Source: CAXXOK01 sp964584315 (GTDB lineage: Bacteria; Bacillota; Clostridia; Christensenellales; Aristaeellaceae). From it: a stretch of 29,934 nucleotides of DNA. Under the pieces are notes generated by a model. That model made no database searches, was not told the origin of the DNA, and was given only the letters and a program-made list of their open reading frames with translations. The stretch's first letter is position 1. Every line of letters starts with the position of its first letter. This document shows, one piece after another, positions 23,901 through 29,505 of this stretch. Location: positions 1 to 29,934 of the forward strand of contig CAZOZO010000038.1 of assembly GCA_964584315.1 (NCBI GenBank). Reading direction: 5' to 3'. The position numbers and the translations under genes were made by a program.

Positions 23901-24633
23901 CGCCTACTTTACCGTGCGGCGCGACAAGCTGTTGAGCGAGACCGCCGAAAAGCGCCTTGCCGCCATCCGCGAGTTTACGGAGTTTGGCGCGGGCTACCGC
24001 ATCGCCATGCGCGACCTGGAGATACGCGGCGCGGGCGACGTGCTGGGGCCGGAGCAGCACGGCCACCTGAGCGCCGTGGGCTACGACATGTACGTAAAGC
24101 TGATCGAGCAGGCCGTAGGCGAGGCGCAGGGCCGCGAGGAAACGCCGGAGCTGGACACCCGCGTGGAGCTGAGCATCGATGCATACCTGCCGGAGGACGC
24201 CGTACCGGACGAGCGCCTGCGCATCGAGATCTACAAGCGCATCGCCATGATCGAGGACGACACCACGCGGCTGGAGATCGAGGCGGAACTGATCGACCGC
24301 TTTGGCGATATCGAGCAGCCTGTGCAAAACCTGATCGCCATCGCGCACCTGCGCGCCATTACCCGCCGCCTGGGCGTAAACCACCTGTACCTGAAACCCG
24401 ACGGCCTGCACCTGCGCATGGACGAGCGCTTCCTGCCCGACCTTGCCGCCCTCTACGCCGCCGTGACGGAGACCGACCCGCGCATCACCTTCAGCGTGAA
24501 GCAACCGCCGGAGATGCTCATTCGGCAGCCGGAGCTTACGCCCGAAACGGCGCTGGCGCTGGGCATCAAGCTATTGGGCAAGGTGCTGGCACGCACGCGG
24601 GAACTGAGCGAGCAGCACAAGCACAGGATGTAA
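20911..24633 (+). CDS. mfd: Transcription-repair coupling factor
   Basis: Mfd removes RNA polymerase stalled at DNA damage and recruits UvrA. The 1240-residue protein has the full domain set: a UvrB-like N-terminal region (to about 300), a linker with a charged stretch near 310-330, and the RNA-polymerase-interacting domain (KPGDYVVHDIHGVGIFDGV, near 565-585). A RecG-like translocase follows, with Walker A GDVGYGKTE (near 714-722), Walker B IVDEEQRFG (near 813-821), SATPIPRTLHMSM and motif VI QIRGRVGRSNRQ (near 983-994). The C-terminal TRCF domain (about 1085-1190) closes the protein. It is somewhat longer than the usual 1150-1180 residues. ATG 20911 overlaps the pth stop, with AGGAG about 8 nt upstream. 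A terminator follows. Confidence 0.98.
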   Translation: MNEGLFSAYSALPAWKELLQKLTTESCIALTGMAEGEKPFFAAALAHRTGRPVLLISPTELVAQKQAQDVNRLTSGGAAMLPARDVQFSRAAASQESTWQRLQVLGEAAGGQVRVLCISAEGLLDRCVCASRFKDASVTLAEGGACDPVRLIDRLVKSGYERVPMVEGKGQCAMRGAILDVFPPSETDALRIEFFGDEVDSIRRFDCISQRSIARVKEVRLTPATECITGDAEAAANRLEAALRQAPARRVETSHAVIIGSVEGFEPLDMFLSEIDALDAQGDEALKELAATQLIDAAAKNSRGVPSLAKKPGSEAKPADDERETALKRHMEDVARVREGHVIRTAPMWMNVLCEDTCPATDYLPNAIILVDQPDQLPVRAKAKRDAYLEEWREAERRGDSFQAQQELLFAYDDILTTLKARTVLPITDLTRGLGGLATQNVIEFVSEPVMPYQSRLEPLCKDIAEWRAQGFAIVLLTGGEARGRRLLRALAEQNTPAVYSETLDGNLIASEVILLPVTVNKGFRNTAARLILVSDTDLYGTSYQRAKKRQNAGERIASFTDLKPGDYVVHDIHGVGIFDGVVQLNTEGVKRDYLLIRYLGADKLYVPTDQFDRVQKFIGAEHAAPKLNRLGGGEWERQKSKVKAGLKKLAFDLAELYASRQKNTGYAFAHETPWQREFEDMFPYELTADQQASVEQIFADMESPRNMDRLLCGDVGYGKTEVALRAAFKAVLDGKQVAILAPTTILVQQHFNTVKKRFAGFPVTFETLSRFKSAKEQKDVVQRLKEGKIDLLIGTHRMLAKDVHFKNLGLLIVDEEQRFGVNHKETIKHMKTMVDVLTLSATPIPRTLHMSMVGIRDMSILETPPEERMPVKTYVTPYDDAIVAEAVKRELARGGQVYFLYNRVRSIEQMYTRLKTLVPEARIGVAHGQMRENALEDVMLDFYAGAFDVLLCTTIIESGLDVPEANTLIVFDADRFGLSQLYQIRGRVGRSNRQAYAYFTVRRDKLLSETAEKRLAAIREFTEFGAGYRIAMRDLEIRGAGDVLGPEQHGHLSAVGYDMYVKLIEQAVGEAQGREETPELDTRVELSIDAYLPEDAVPDERLRIEIYKRIAMIEDDTTRLEIEAELIDRFGDIEQPVQNLIAIAHLRAITRRLGVNHLYLKPDGLHLRMDERFLPDLAALYAAVTETDPRITFSVKQPPEMLIRQPELTPETALALGIKLLGKVLARTRELSEQHKHRM

Positions 24634-24687
24634 CTGGTCGCGCGCAACAAGTTCTCCTTATCACAAGCTAAACAGATGGTACGACAA

Positions 24688-24719
24688 CCGCCCGCGCCGA
24701 ATATGGCGCGGGCGGCTTT
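24688..24719 (+). terminator. Rho-independent terminator after mfd
   Basis: An 11-bp perfect stem, CCGCCCGCGCC (24688-24698) with GGCGCGGGCGG (24705-24715), loop GAATAT, then CTTTCTTGTGTTT. It lies between convergent mfd and the VOC gene and may serve both, though the T-run favours the plus strand. Confidence 0.9.
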
Positions 24720-24743
24720 CTTGTGTTTGCTGGGGTGTGCAGG

Positions 24744-25115
24744 TCAGTCGCGCGTGGGGATGATCTCCAACCAATACCCGTCAGGGTCTTCGATAAAGTA
24801 GATGCCCATGGCGGTGTTTTCGTAGCAGATGCAGCCCATTTCCGTGTGCTTCCGGTGGGCGGCCTCAAAATCGTCCACACGGAACGCGAGGTGGAACTCG
24901 CACTCGCCAAGGTCGTACTTCTGCGGATGGTTTTTCAGGCAGGTGAGCTCCAGCTCAAAAGCTGAAGCTTTGTCGCCTAGGAACGCGATGGTGAACGAAC
25001 CGTCCGCTGCGGTTTTGCGTCGCTTTTCGGTAAGGCCCAGCGCCTCGCCATAAAAGGCGACGGAACGGGCAAGGTCGCTCACGTTGTAGTTTTCGTGGAT
25101 CATGGTGAACTGCAT
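24744..25115 (-). CDS. VOC-superfamily protein (lactoylglutathione lyase / glyoxalase I-like)
   Basis: A 123-residue protein made of two paired beta-alpha-beta3 units, as in glyoxalase I, which isomerises the hemithioacetal of methylglyoxal. The four metal ligands match GloA spacing: H7 in MIHENYNV, E56 in FELELT, H75 in CEFHLAFRV and E117 in GYWLEII. SVAFYGEALGL and YFIEDPDG are VOC signatures. Such enzymes from Clostridia are usually nickel- or zinc-dependent and may use thiols other than glutathione. GAGGAGGCG lies 5-13 nt before the start at 25115. It is a single-gene unit with its own promoter, convergent with mfd and downstream of the araBD terminator. The reaction is likely but not certain. 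Confidence 0.88.
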   Translation of the reverse strand: MQFTMIHENYNVSDLARSVAFYGEALGLTEKRRKTAADGSFTIAFLGDKASAFELELTCLKNHPQKYDLGECEFHLAFRVDDFEAAHRKHTEMGCICYENTAMGIYFIEDPDGYWLEIIPTRD

Positions 25116-25148
25116 GGGGCGCCTCCTCTTTTACTTGCTTTCGTGTTT

Positions 25149-25177
25149 ATCTTACCACAGGCACAATCAAAAATGAA
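25149..25177 (-). promoter_or_regulatory. Promoter of the VOC/glyoxalase gene
   Basis: On minus, TTCATT (25172-25177), a 17-nt spacer, TAAGAT (25149-25154), with TGG directly before the -10 (extended -10). The leader to the ATG at 25115 is about 27 nt. Confidence 0.65.
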
Positions 25178-25243
25178 CGGCCTTAAGCGGCGCCCGATCG
25201 CACAACGTACATTTGGGTGCCTCATCACTCCGCATGACATGAT

Positions 25244-25269
25244 AAAAACCCGCCGACCTTTCCGACGGG
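25244..25269 (-). terminator. Rho-independent terminator of araBD
   Basis: On minus, CCCGTCGG (25262-25269) pairs with TCGGCGGG (25249-25256) with two G-U pairs, loop AAAGG, followed by TTTTT (25244-25248). It is 120 nt after the araD stop. The stretch between has no gene. Confidence 0.85.
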
Positions 25270-25388
25270 CTTTGTGTGCGGTTGTGTCCGCAGGGAATGT
25301 AGCGCACATTGGTTTGCACATCGCCCGCATCCGTGTTCAATTTTGGAATCGTTTCTTGCAAGCCTATATCAAGCCCACGCCTGCGTTC

Positions 25389-26090
25389 CTACTTCTGACC
25401 ATAATACGCGTTCGGTCCGTGCTTGCGCTGGTAATGCTTCTCCTTGAGATACCCAGGCATATCCTCGCGCGGCTGCGTAAGCGGCAGCGCCTCGGTGTGC
25501 CAGGCCATCATGGCCACTTCTTCCAGCACCACCGCATTGTGCACGGCCTCCACCGCATCCTTGCCCCAGGCGAACGGCCCGTGGTTGCTTACCAGCACAC
25601 AGGGAACGGCCTTGGTGTCGAGCCCATTGTCCTCAAAGTGCGAGGCGATCACCTTGCCTGTTTCCAGCTCGTAGGCGCGCACCACCTCATCCTCGGTCAG
25701 CGAGCGGGTGATGGGCACGGGGCCGTAGATGTAATCCGCGTGGGTGGTGCCGTAAGGCGGTATCTCGCGCCCCGCCTGCGCCCAGATGGTGGCCCAGCGG
25801 CTGTGCGTGTGCACGATTCCCCCCACTTTGGGGAAGCGGTTGTACAGCTCCATGTGCGTGGGCGTGTCGCTGGAGGGGTTCAGCCTGCCCTCCACCTTTT
25901 TGCCGGTCAAATCCAGCACGACCATATCGTCCGGCGTTAAGGCCTCGTAGGGCACGCCGCTGGGCTTGATCACGAACAGCCCTGCTTCACGGTCGATGCC
26001 GGACACGTTCCCCCATGTGAACGTGACCAAGTGGTGCTCCGGCAGGAGCATATTGGCTTTGTATACGGCTTCCTTCAATGCTTCCAGCAT
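25389..26090 (-). CDS. araD: L-ribulose-5-phosphate 4-epimerase
   Basis: AraD converts L-ribulose-5-phosphate to D-xylulose-5-phosphate, the last step of L-arabinose breakdown before the pentose phosphate pathway. The 233-residue length is normal for this class II aldolase-like, zinc-dependent enzyme. TWGNVSGID and IKPSGVPYE bind the phosphate, the SSDTPTHM segment carries the conserved Asp, HTHS supplies two zinc His residues and SNHGPF the third. GTTHADYIYGPVPITR is also typical. The start at 26090 follows AAGGAGG by 8 nt. It is the second gene of an operon after araB (67-nt gap with a GC-rich hairpin) and ends before a terminator. The isomerase gene araA is not adjacent. Confidence 0.95.
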   Translation of the reverse strand: MLEALKEAVYKANMLLPEHHLVTFTWGNVSGIDREAGLFVIKPSGVPYEALTPDDMVVLDLTGKKVEGRLNPSSDTPTHMELYNRFPKVGGIVHTHSRWATIWAQAGREIPPYGTTHADYIYGPVPITRSLTEDEVVRAYELETGKVIASHFEDNGLDTKAVPCVLVSNHGPFAWGKDAVEAVHNAVVLEEVAMMAWHTEALPLTQPREDMPGYLKEKHYQRKHGPNAYYGQK

Positions 26091-26115
26091 GGCGTTGCCT
26101 CCTTGTGCACGTAGC

Positions 26116-26139
26116 CGGCGGCGGGTCGCCCCGCCGCCG
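26116..26139 (-). other. GC-only intercistronic hairpin between araB and araD
   Basis: A perfect 10-bp stem, CGGCGGCGGG (26116-26125) with CCCGCCGCCG (26130-26139), around a 4-nt loop, without a T-tract. In the araB-araD transcript it would form a very stable stem 19 nt after the araB stop, upstream of the araD ribosome-binding site. Confidence 0.7.
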
Positions 26140-26157
26140 AGCTGCGCCGTATCCTGT

Positions 26158-27819
26158 TTACACGCTCGCCTTGATGGCCTTGAGGCGCTTCATCACGTCG
26201 TTTGCGCCGCGGCCAAAGTAATCGTGCAGCACGCGATACTCCGCAAACAGCTTGTCGTACACCTTCGCGTTTTCGGGGATGGGATGGTACACGGTATCCT
26301 TCACCTTGCCCATATCGCGCGCGGCAGCGAACACATCGTCATACCCGCCCGCGACCTTGCCCGCGGCCACCGCCGCGAAAATGGCGCTGCCCAGCGCAGG
26401 CCCCTGCGCCGAACCGGCGATCTTGATATCCATGCCCAGCACATCGGCGTAGATCTGCATCAGCATGGGGTTCTTCTGGCTGATGCCGCCGCTGGCGTAG
26501 AAGGCTTCCACCGCCACGCCGTTCTCGCGGTAGTTTTCGATAATCATGCGTGTGCCGTAGGCCGTGGCTTCGATCAGGGCGCGGTACATATCCTCCGGCT
26601 TGGTTTGCAGGGTCATACCCAGCATCATGCCGGTCAGGTCGACATCAACCAGCACGCTGCGGTTACCGTTCCACCAGTCCAGCGCCACCAGCCCATGCTC
26701 GCCCACCTTCTGCGCCTCGGCCAGCTCGGTCAAGTACTGATGCACGCCCATGCCCTTGGCCTTGGCGGCCTCGTGATAGCTCTGCGGGCAGCAGTTGTCT
26801 ACAAACCACGCAAAGTGGTCGCCCACGCAGCTCTGCCCCGCCTCGTAGCCCGCGAAGCCGGGCATGATGCCGTCCTGCACCACGCCGCACATGCCGGGCA
26901 CCTGGTTTTCCCTCGTGCCCATCATCATATGACAGGTGGATGTGCCCATGATGGCCAGCATCTGGCCGGGCGCGTCGATGCCCACGGCGGGCACGCACAC
27001 GTGCGCGTCCACATTGCCGATGGACACGGCGGTGCCTTCCTTGAGGCCCAGCGCCTTGGCCATCGTTGCGGTCAGGCCGCCCGCCTTTTGGCCTAGCGGA
27101 GTCACGGGGCAGGAGAGCTTTTCCGCGATCACGTTCTCCATACGCGGGTCAAGCGCCTTGAAAAAAGCCTTGTCCGGGTAGCCGGTAGCCTTGTTGTACA
27201 TGGCCTTGTAGCCCGCGCAGCAGGAATTGCGGGTCTGCACGCCCGTCAGTTGCCACACGATCCAGTCCGCGGCTTCCACAAAGTGATCCATCGCGGCATA
27301 CACATCGGGCGCTTCGTCCAGCACCTGCCACAGCTTGGGGAACAGCCACTCGCTGCTGATCTTACCGCCGTAGTTGTTGAGCCACTTTTCGCCGCGCTGC
27401 GCGGCGATCTCGTTGAGGCGGTTGGCCTTGTCCTGCGCGGCGTGATGTTTCCACAGCTTGACGTAGGCGTGGGGCACATCGCTGAACTGCGGCAGGAAGC
27501 AAAGCGGCGTGCCGTCGTCCTTTACAGGCAGCACGGTGCAGGCGGTAAAGTCGGTGCCGATGCCGATCACGTCCTCCGCCTTGACGCCGGAAGCCTTCAT
27601 CGCCTCGGGGATGGTGTGGGTCAGCACGTCCACATAATCCTGCGGGTGCTGCAGCGCCCAGTCGAAACCCAGCTTTTTGCCGGAGGGCAGGGCCGTGTCC
27701 ATCACGGCGTGGGGGTATTCATACACGGCGGACGCGACCTCGCGGCCCGTGCCGACCTCCACCAGCACGGCGCGCCCGCTCAGCGTACCGTAATCGACGC
27801 CGATGGTATACTTGCTCAT
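26158..27819 (-). CDS. araB: Ribulokinase
   Basis: AraB phosphorylates L-ribulose with ATP. The 553-residue FGGY-family kinase begins SKYTIGVDYGTLSGRAVLVE (phosphate loop). It has the ribulokinase signatures IGIGTDFTACTVLPV, WLFPKLWQVL, NVDAHVCVPAVG, IMGTSTCHMM and GYEAGQSCVGDHFAWFVDN, and the second FGGY segment YASGGISQKNPMLMQIYADV. The start at 27819 is chosen because AGGGAGG lies 9 nt upstream; earlier in-frame ATGs would include the operator region. It leads an operon with araD. A promoter with an AraR operator just past the start point lies directly upstream, so it should be repressed by AraR and induced by L-arabinose or a related pentose. Confidence 0.96.
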   Translation of the reverse strand: MSKYTIGVDYGTLSGRAVLVEVGTGREVASAVYEYPHAVMDTALPSGKKLGFDWALQHPQDYVDVLTHTIPEAMKASGVKAEDVIGIGTDFTACTVLPVKDDGTPLCFLPQFSDVPHAYVKLWKHHAAQDKANRLNEIAAQRGEKWLNNYGGKISSEWLFPKLWQVLDEAPDVYAAMDHFVEAADWIVWQLTGVQTRNSCCAGYKAMYNKATGYPDKAFFKALDPRMENVIAEKLSCPVTPLGQKAGGLTATMAKALGLKEGTAVSIGNVDAHVCVPAVGIDAPGQMLAIMGTSTCHMMMGTRENQVPGMCGVVQDGIMPGFAGYEAGQSCVGDHFAWFVDNCCPQSYHEAAKAKGMGVHQYLTELAEAQKVGEHGLVALDWWNGNRSVLVDVDLTGMMLGMTLQTKPEDMYRALIEATAYGTRMIIENYRENGVAVEAFYASGGISQKNPMLMQIYADVLGMDIKIAGSAQGPALGSAIFAAVAAGKVAGGYDDVFAAARDMGKVKDTVYHPIPENAKVYDKLFAEYRVLHDYFGRGANDVMKRLKAIKASV

Positions 27820-27841
27820 GGAAAACATCCTCCCTTGCGTT

Positions 27842-27857
27842 CTTCGGCCTCCCGAAG
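27842..27857 (-). promoter_or_regulatory. Small stem-loop in the araB leader
   Basis: CTTCGG and CCGAAG flank a 4-nt loop (GAGG on the minus strand). It lies in the predicted araB leader between the AraR operator (overlapping by 2 nt) and the AGGGAGG ribosome-binding site. A role is not clear. Confidence 0.45.
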
Positions 27858-27871
27858 TTGTACGTACCAAT
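27856..27871 (-). promoter_or_regulatory. AraR operator at araB
   Basis: AGTTGTACGTACCAAT matches the Bacillus AraR consensus ATTTGTACGTACAAAT at 14 of 16 positions, with the perfect GTACGTAC core at 27860-27867. It covers about +4 to +19 of the predicted araB transcript, a place where a bound repressor would block initiation or elongation. A regulator of the matching family is encoded 0.3 kb away. Confidence 0.85.
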
Positions 27872-27880
27872 GGTATGCAC

Positions 27881-27909
27881 ATCATAGCACAAATCTACGG
27901 AGGTGGCAA
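27881..27909 (-). promoter_or_regulatory. Sigma-A promoter of araBD
   Basis: On minus, TTGCCA (27904-27909), a 17-nt spacer, TATGAT (27881-27886), with TGC before the -10 (extended -10). The predicted start is near 27874, just before the AraR operator. Confidence 0.8.
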
Positions 27910-28017
27910 GGGCCATTCGGTTTGTTTTTTTCGGGAAAAGCGGCGCTGTATTCCTTTGTCCATCGCATGTGGAGGGGTTCGCGCATGGCGTTTTCCCTAA
28001 ACCGTTCCCTCTCCGAC

Positions 28018-28053
28018 AAAGGCGAGCCTGCCAACCGCGCCTTGGCGGCTCGC
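28018..28053 (-). terminator. Probable terminator of araR
   Basis: On minus, GCGAGCC (28047-28053) and GCCAA (28042-28046) pair with TTGGC (28030-28034) and GGCTCGC (28022-28028), with one bulged base at 28029 and a 7-nt loop. TTT follows. It lies about 100 nt after the araR stop. Confidence 0.65.
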
Positions 28054-28087
28054 TCTGCCCGCCCACAGTCCCCGCGCCTTGCCGCCT

Positions 28088-28138
28088 CGTACCGCAAGAC
28101 CCCGCGCGCCACCATGGCACGCGGGGTCTTGCGGTACG
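28088..28138. repeat. Perfect 19-bp inverted repeat after araR
   Basis: The arms 28088-28106 and 28120-28138 are exactly complementary (starting CGTACCGCAAGACC), with a 13-nt loop containing CCATGG. It begins 14 nt after the araR stop. No T-run follows on either strand, so it is not a canonical terminator. An RNA 3'-stabilising stem or a protein-binding palindrome are alternatives. Confidence 0.8.
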
Positions 28139-28151
28139 TCATCTGTGCATC

Positions 28152-29225
28152 TCAGCGCCTTTGCACGCTGTCCCGCTCGATCATCGTCCAGGGAAGCACG
28201 GCACTCGTTTCCTTTTTGCCGGATATCATGTTGAGCAGCTTTTCAGCGGCCACGCGGCCAAACTCGTCCTTCGGGTGGGCAAGGCTTGTAAGCTTGGGGT
28301 GGCACACGGCGGCGTAGGCACTGTTGTCGAAGCTGACGATGGAGATATCGCCCGGTACGGACAAATGGTGCTCCTCCATCACGGCCATCAGCTCCAGCGC
28401 GATCTCGTCATTGTAGCAGACCACCGCGTCCATGTTGCCCTTCAGCCCGCGGATGAACTCCGCGCCCGATTCGTCGCGCAGGAACCGGCGCTTGCTCTCG
28501 GTGGTGAACCAGCACACGTTCTCGTCGCGCACGGGCAAGCCGCGCTCCTGCATCTCCGCCGAAAAGCCCTGATAGCGAAGGTGCCCCTGCATATCGTCAC
28601 TCTTGAAGATGCCGCCGATACGCTTGAAACCCGCGCGAGCAAGGTAGCCCGCCGCCATGCGACCGCCGCCCTGATCGTCCGTGACCACATAGACGGCGCG
28701 GGGCAGCTGCGGGTAGTAGCCGTTGATGAACACCACGGGGATGTTGCGCTCCCACAGGCGCTCATACAGGCCGGTGTTGGGGTTGGGCAGCGCGGTCTTG
28801 GTGCCTTCGACAATCAGCCCGTCCAGCGGCGATTCCAGGATGCGCTGCAGCAGCGCGCGCTCGTGATCCGCACGGTTGTAGGTGGCGGACAGGCTCATGA
28901 TGCAACCCTCGGCCGAGAGCACGCTCTCCACCCCGCGCACGATGCTGGGGAAGATGTAATCCGTGATGTAGGTCGTGATCACGCCCACACTCAGCTCGCC
29001 GCTGTGCTTGCGGGGGCCGTGGTTCACATAGGTGCCGCTGCCGCGCCGCCTTAGCACCAGACCGTCGTTTTCCAGCAGCGATATGGCCTGCCGCACCGTC
29101 TGCCGGCTCACGCCGAACTTTAGCTTCAGCTCCGCCTCGGTCAAAAGCGCGTCGCCGTCCTTGTATGTGCCGGTGGCGATCTCATGCCGGAGGGTCTCCG
29201 CCACGGTTTGGTATTTCGGTTCCAT
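28152..29225 (-). CDS. araR: Arabinose-operon repressor AraR (GntR DNA-binding domain, LacI-type sensor)
   Basis: A 357-residue chimeric regulator. Residues 1-75 form a GntR-type winged helix (TEAELKLKFGVSRQTVRQAI, then SLLENDGLVLRRRGSGTYV). The remainder is a LacI/periplasmic-binding-protein-like effector domain (SVGVITTYITDYIFPSIVRGVE at its start, and DAVVCYNDEIALELM and ISIVSFDNS further on). This combination defines AraR of Bacillota, whose operators have the GTACGTAC core and whose inducer is L-arabinose. Matching operators occur at araB and upstream of this gene. The start at 29225 has AGGGAGAG shortly upstream. It is transcribed alone, in the same direction as araBD. It should repress araBD and itself in the absence of pentose. 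Confidence 0.94.
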   Translation of the reverse strand: MEPKYQTVAETLRHEIATGTYKDGDALLTEAELKLKFGVSRQTVRQAISLLENDGLVLRRRGSGTYVNHGPRKHSGELSVGVITTYITDYIFPSIVRGVESVLSAEGCIMSLSATYNRADHERALLQRILESPLDGLIVEGTKTALPNPNTGLYERLWERNIPVVFINGYYPQLPRAVYVVTDDQGGGRMAAGYLARAGFKRIGGIFKSDDMQGHLRYQGFSAEMQERGLPVRDENVCWFTTESKRRFLRDESGAEFIRGLKGNMDAVVCYNDEIALELMAVMEEHHLSVPGDISIVSFDNSAYAAVCHPKLTSLAHPKDEFGRVAAEKLLNMISGKKETSAVLPWTMIERDSVQRR

Positions 29226-29238
29226 TGCATTCTCTCCC

Positions 29239-29246
29239 TTGTACGG
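29239..29246 (-). promoter_or_regulatory. Possible AraR half-site in the araR leader
   Basis: On plus the sequence is TTGTACGG, which equals the left half of the AraR box (TTGTACG) plus one base. It lies between the araR promoter and its start codon, overlapping the region just before the ribosome-binding site. A half-site this short can occur by chance. Confidence 0.35.
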
Positions 29247-29295
29247 CTCGCCCCGGACATTTCAATTTTGCATAGGCTTGCCGTGCGTTGTTGCT

Positions 29296-29324
29296 ATCAT
29301 AACACAAAACCCATCTGTCTACAA
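29296..29324 (-). promoter_or_regulatory. Sigma-A promoter of araR
   Basis: On minus, TTGTAG (29319-29324), a 17-nt spacer, TATGAT (29296-29301), with TGT before the -10 (extended -10). The leader is about 65 nt. Confidence 0.78.
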
Positions 29325-29337
29325 TTCGTTTTCAATA

Positions 29338-29353
29338 AAAAGTACGTACTACC
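29338..29353 (-). promoter_or_regulatory. AraR operator upstream of the araR promoter
   Basis: AGTACGTACT (29341-29350) is a perfect 10-bp palindrome holding the GTACGTAC AraR core. The flanks (AAA before, ACC after) fit the 16-bp consensus poorly. It is centred about 22 nt upstream of the araR -35, a position seen for autoregulation or for cooperative binding with a second site. Confidence 0.6.
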
Positions 29354-29445
29354 GAGTAACCGTTTCTAAATTGTGGAAAGCAAAAAGCCTGATGCTTTCC
29401 GTTCACGTCGCACAAAGCATCCGACGGATTACGGGTGCGCAACGC

Positions 29446-29476
29446 GAAAGACCGCGCGAATCCATGTCGCGCGGTC
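29446..29476 (-). terminator. Terminator of the YitT-family gene
   Basis: On minus, GACCGCGCGA (29467-29476) pairs perfectly with TCGCGCGGTC (29450-29459) around a 7-nt loop, followed by CTTT (29446-29449). It lies 30 nt after the minus-strand stop at 29506. Confidence 0.85.
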
Positions 29477-29505
29477 ATGTATTTATGATGCCGATATGGC
29501 GCGGC

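Noticed and set aside
27882..28142. An 86-codon minus-strand frame between araR and araB
   Set aside because: It starts inside the 19-bp inverted repeat, lacks a ribosome-binding site and overlaps the araB promoter.
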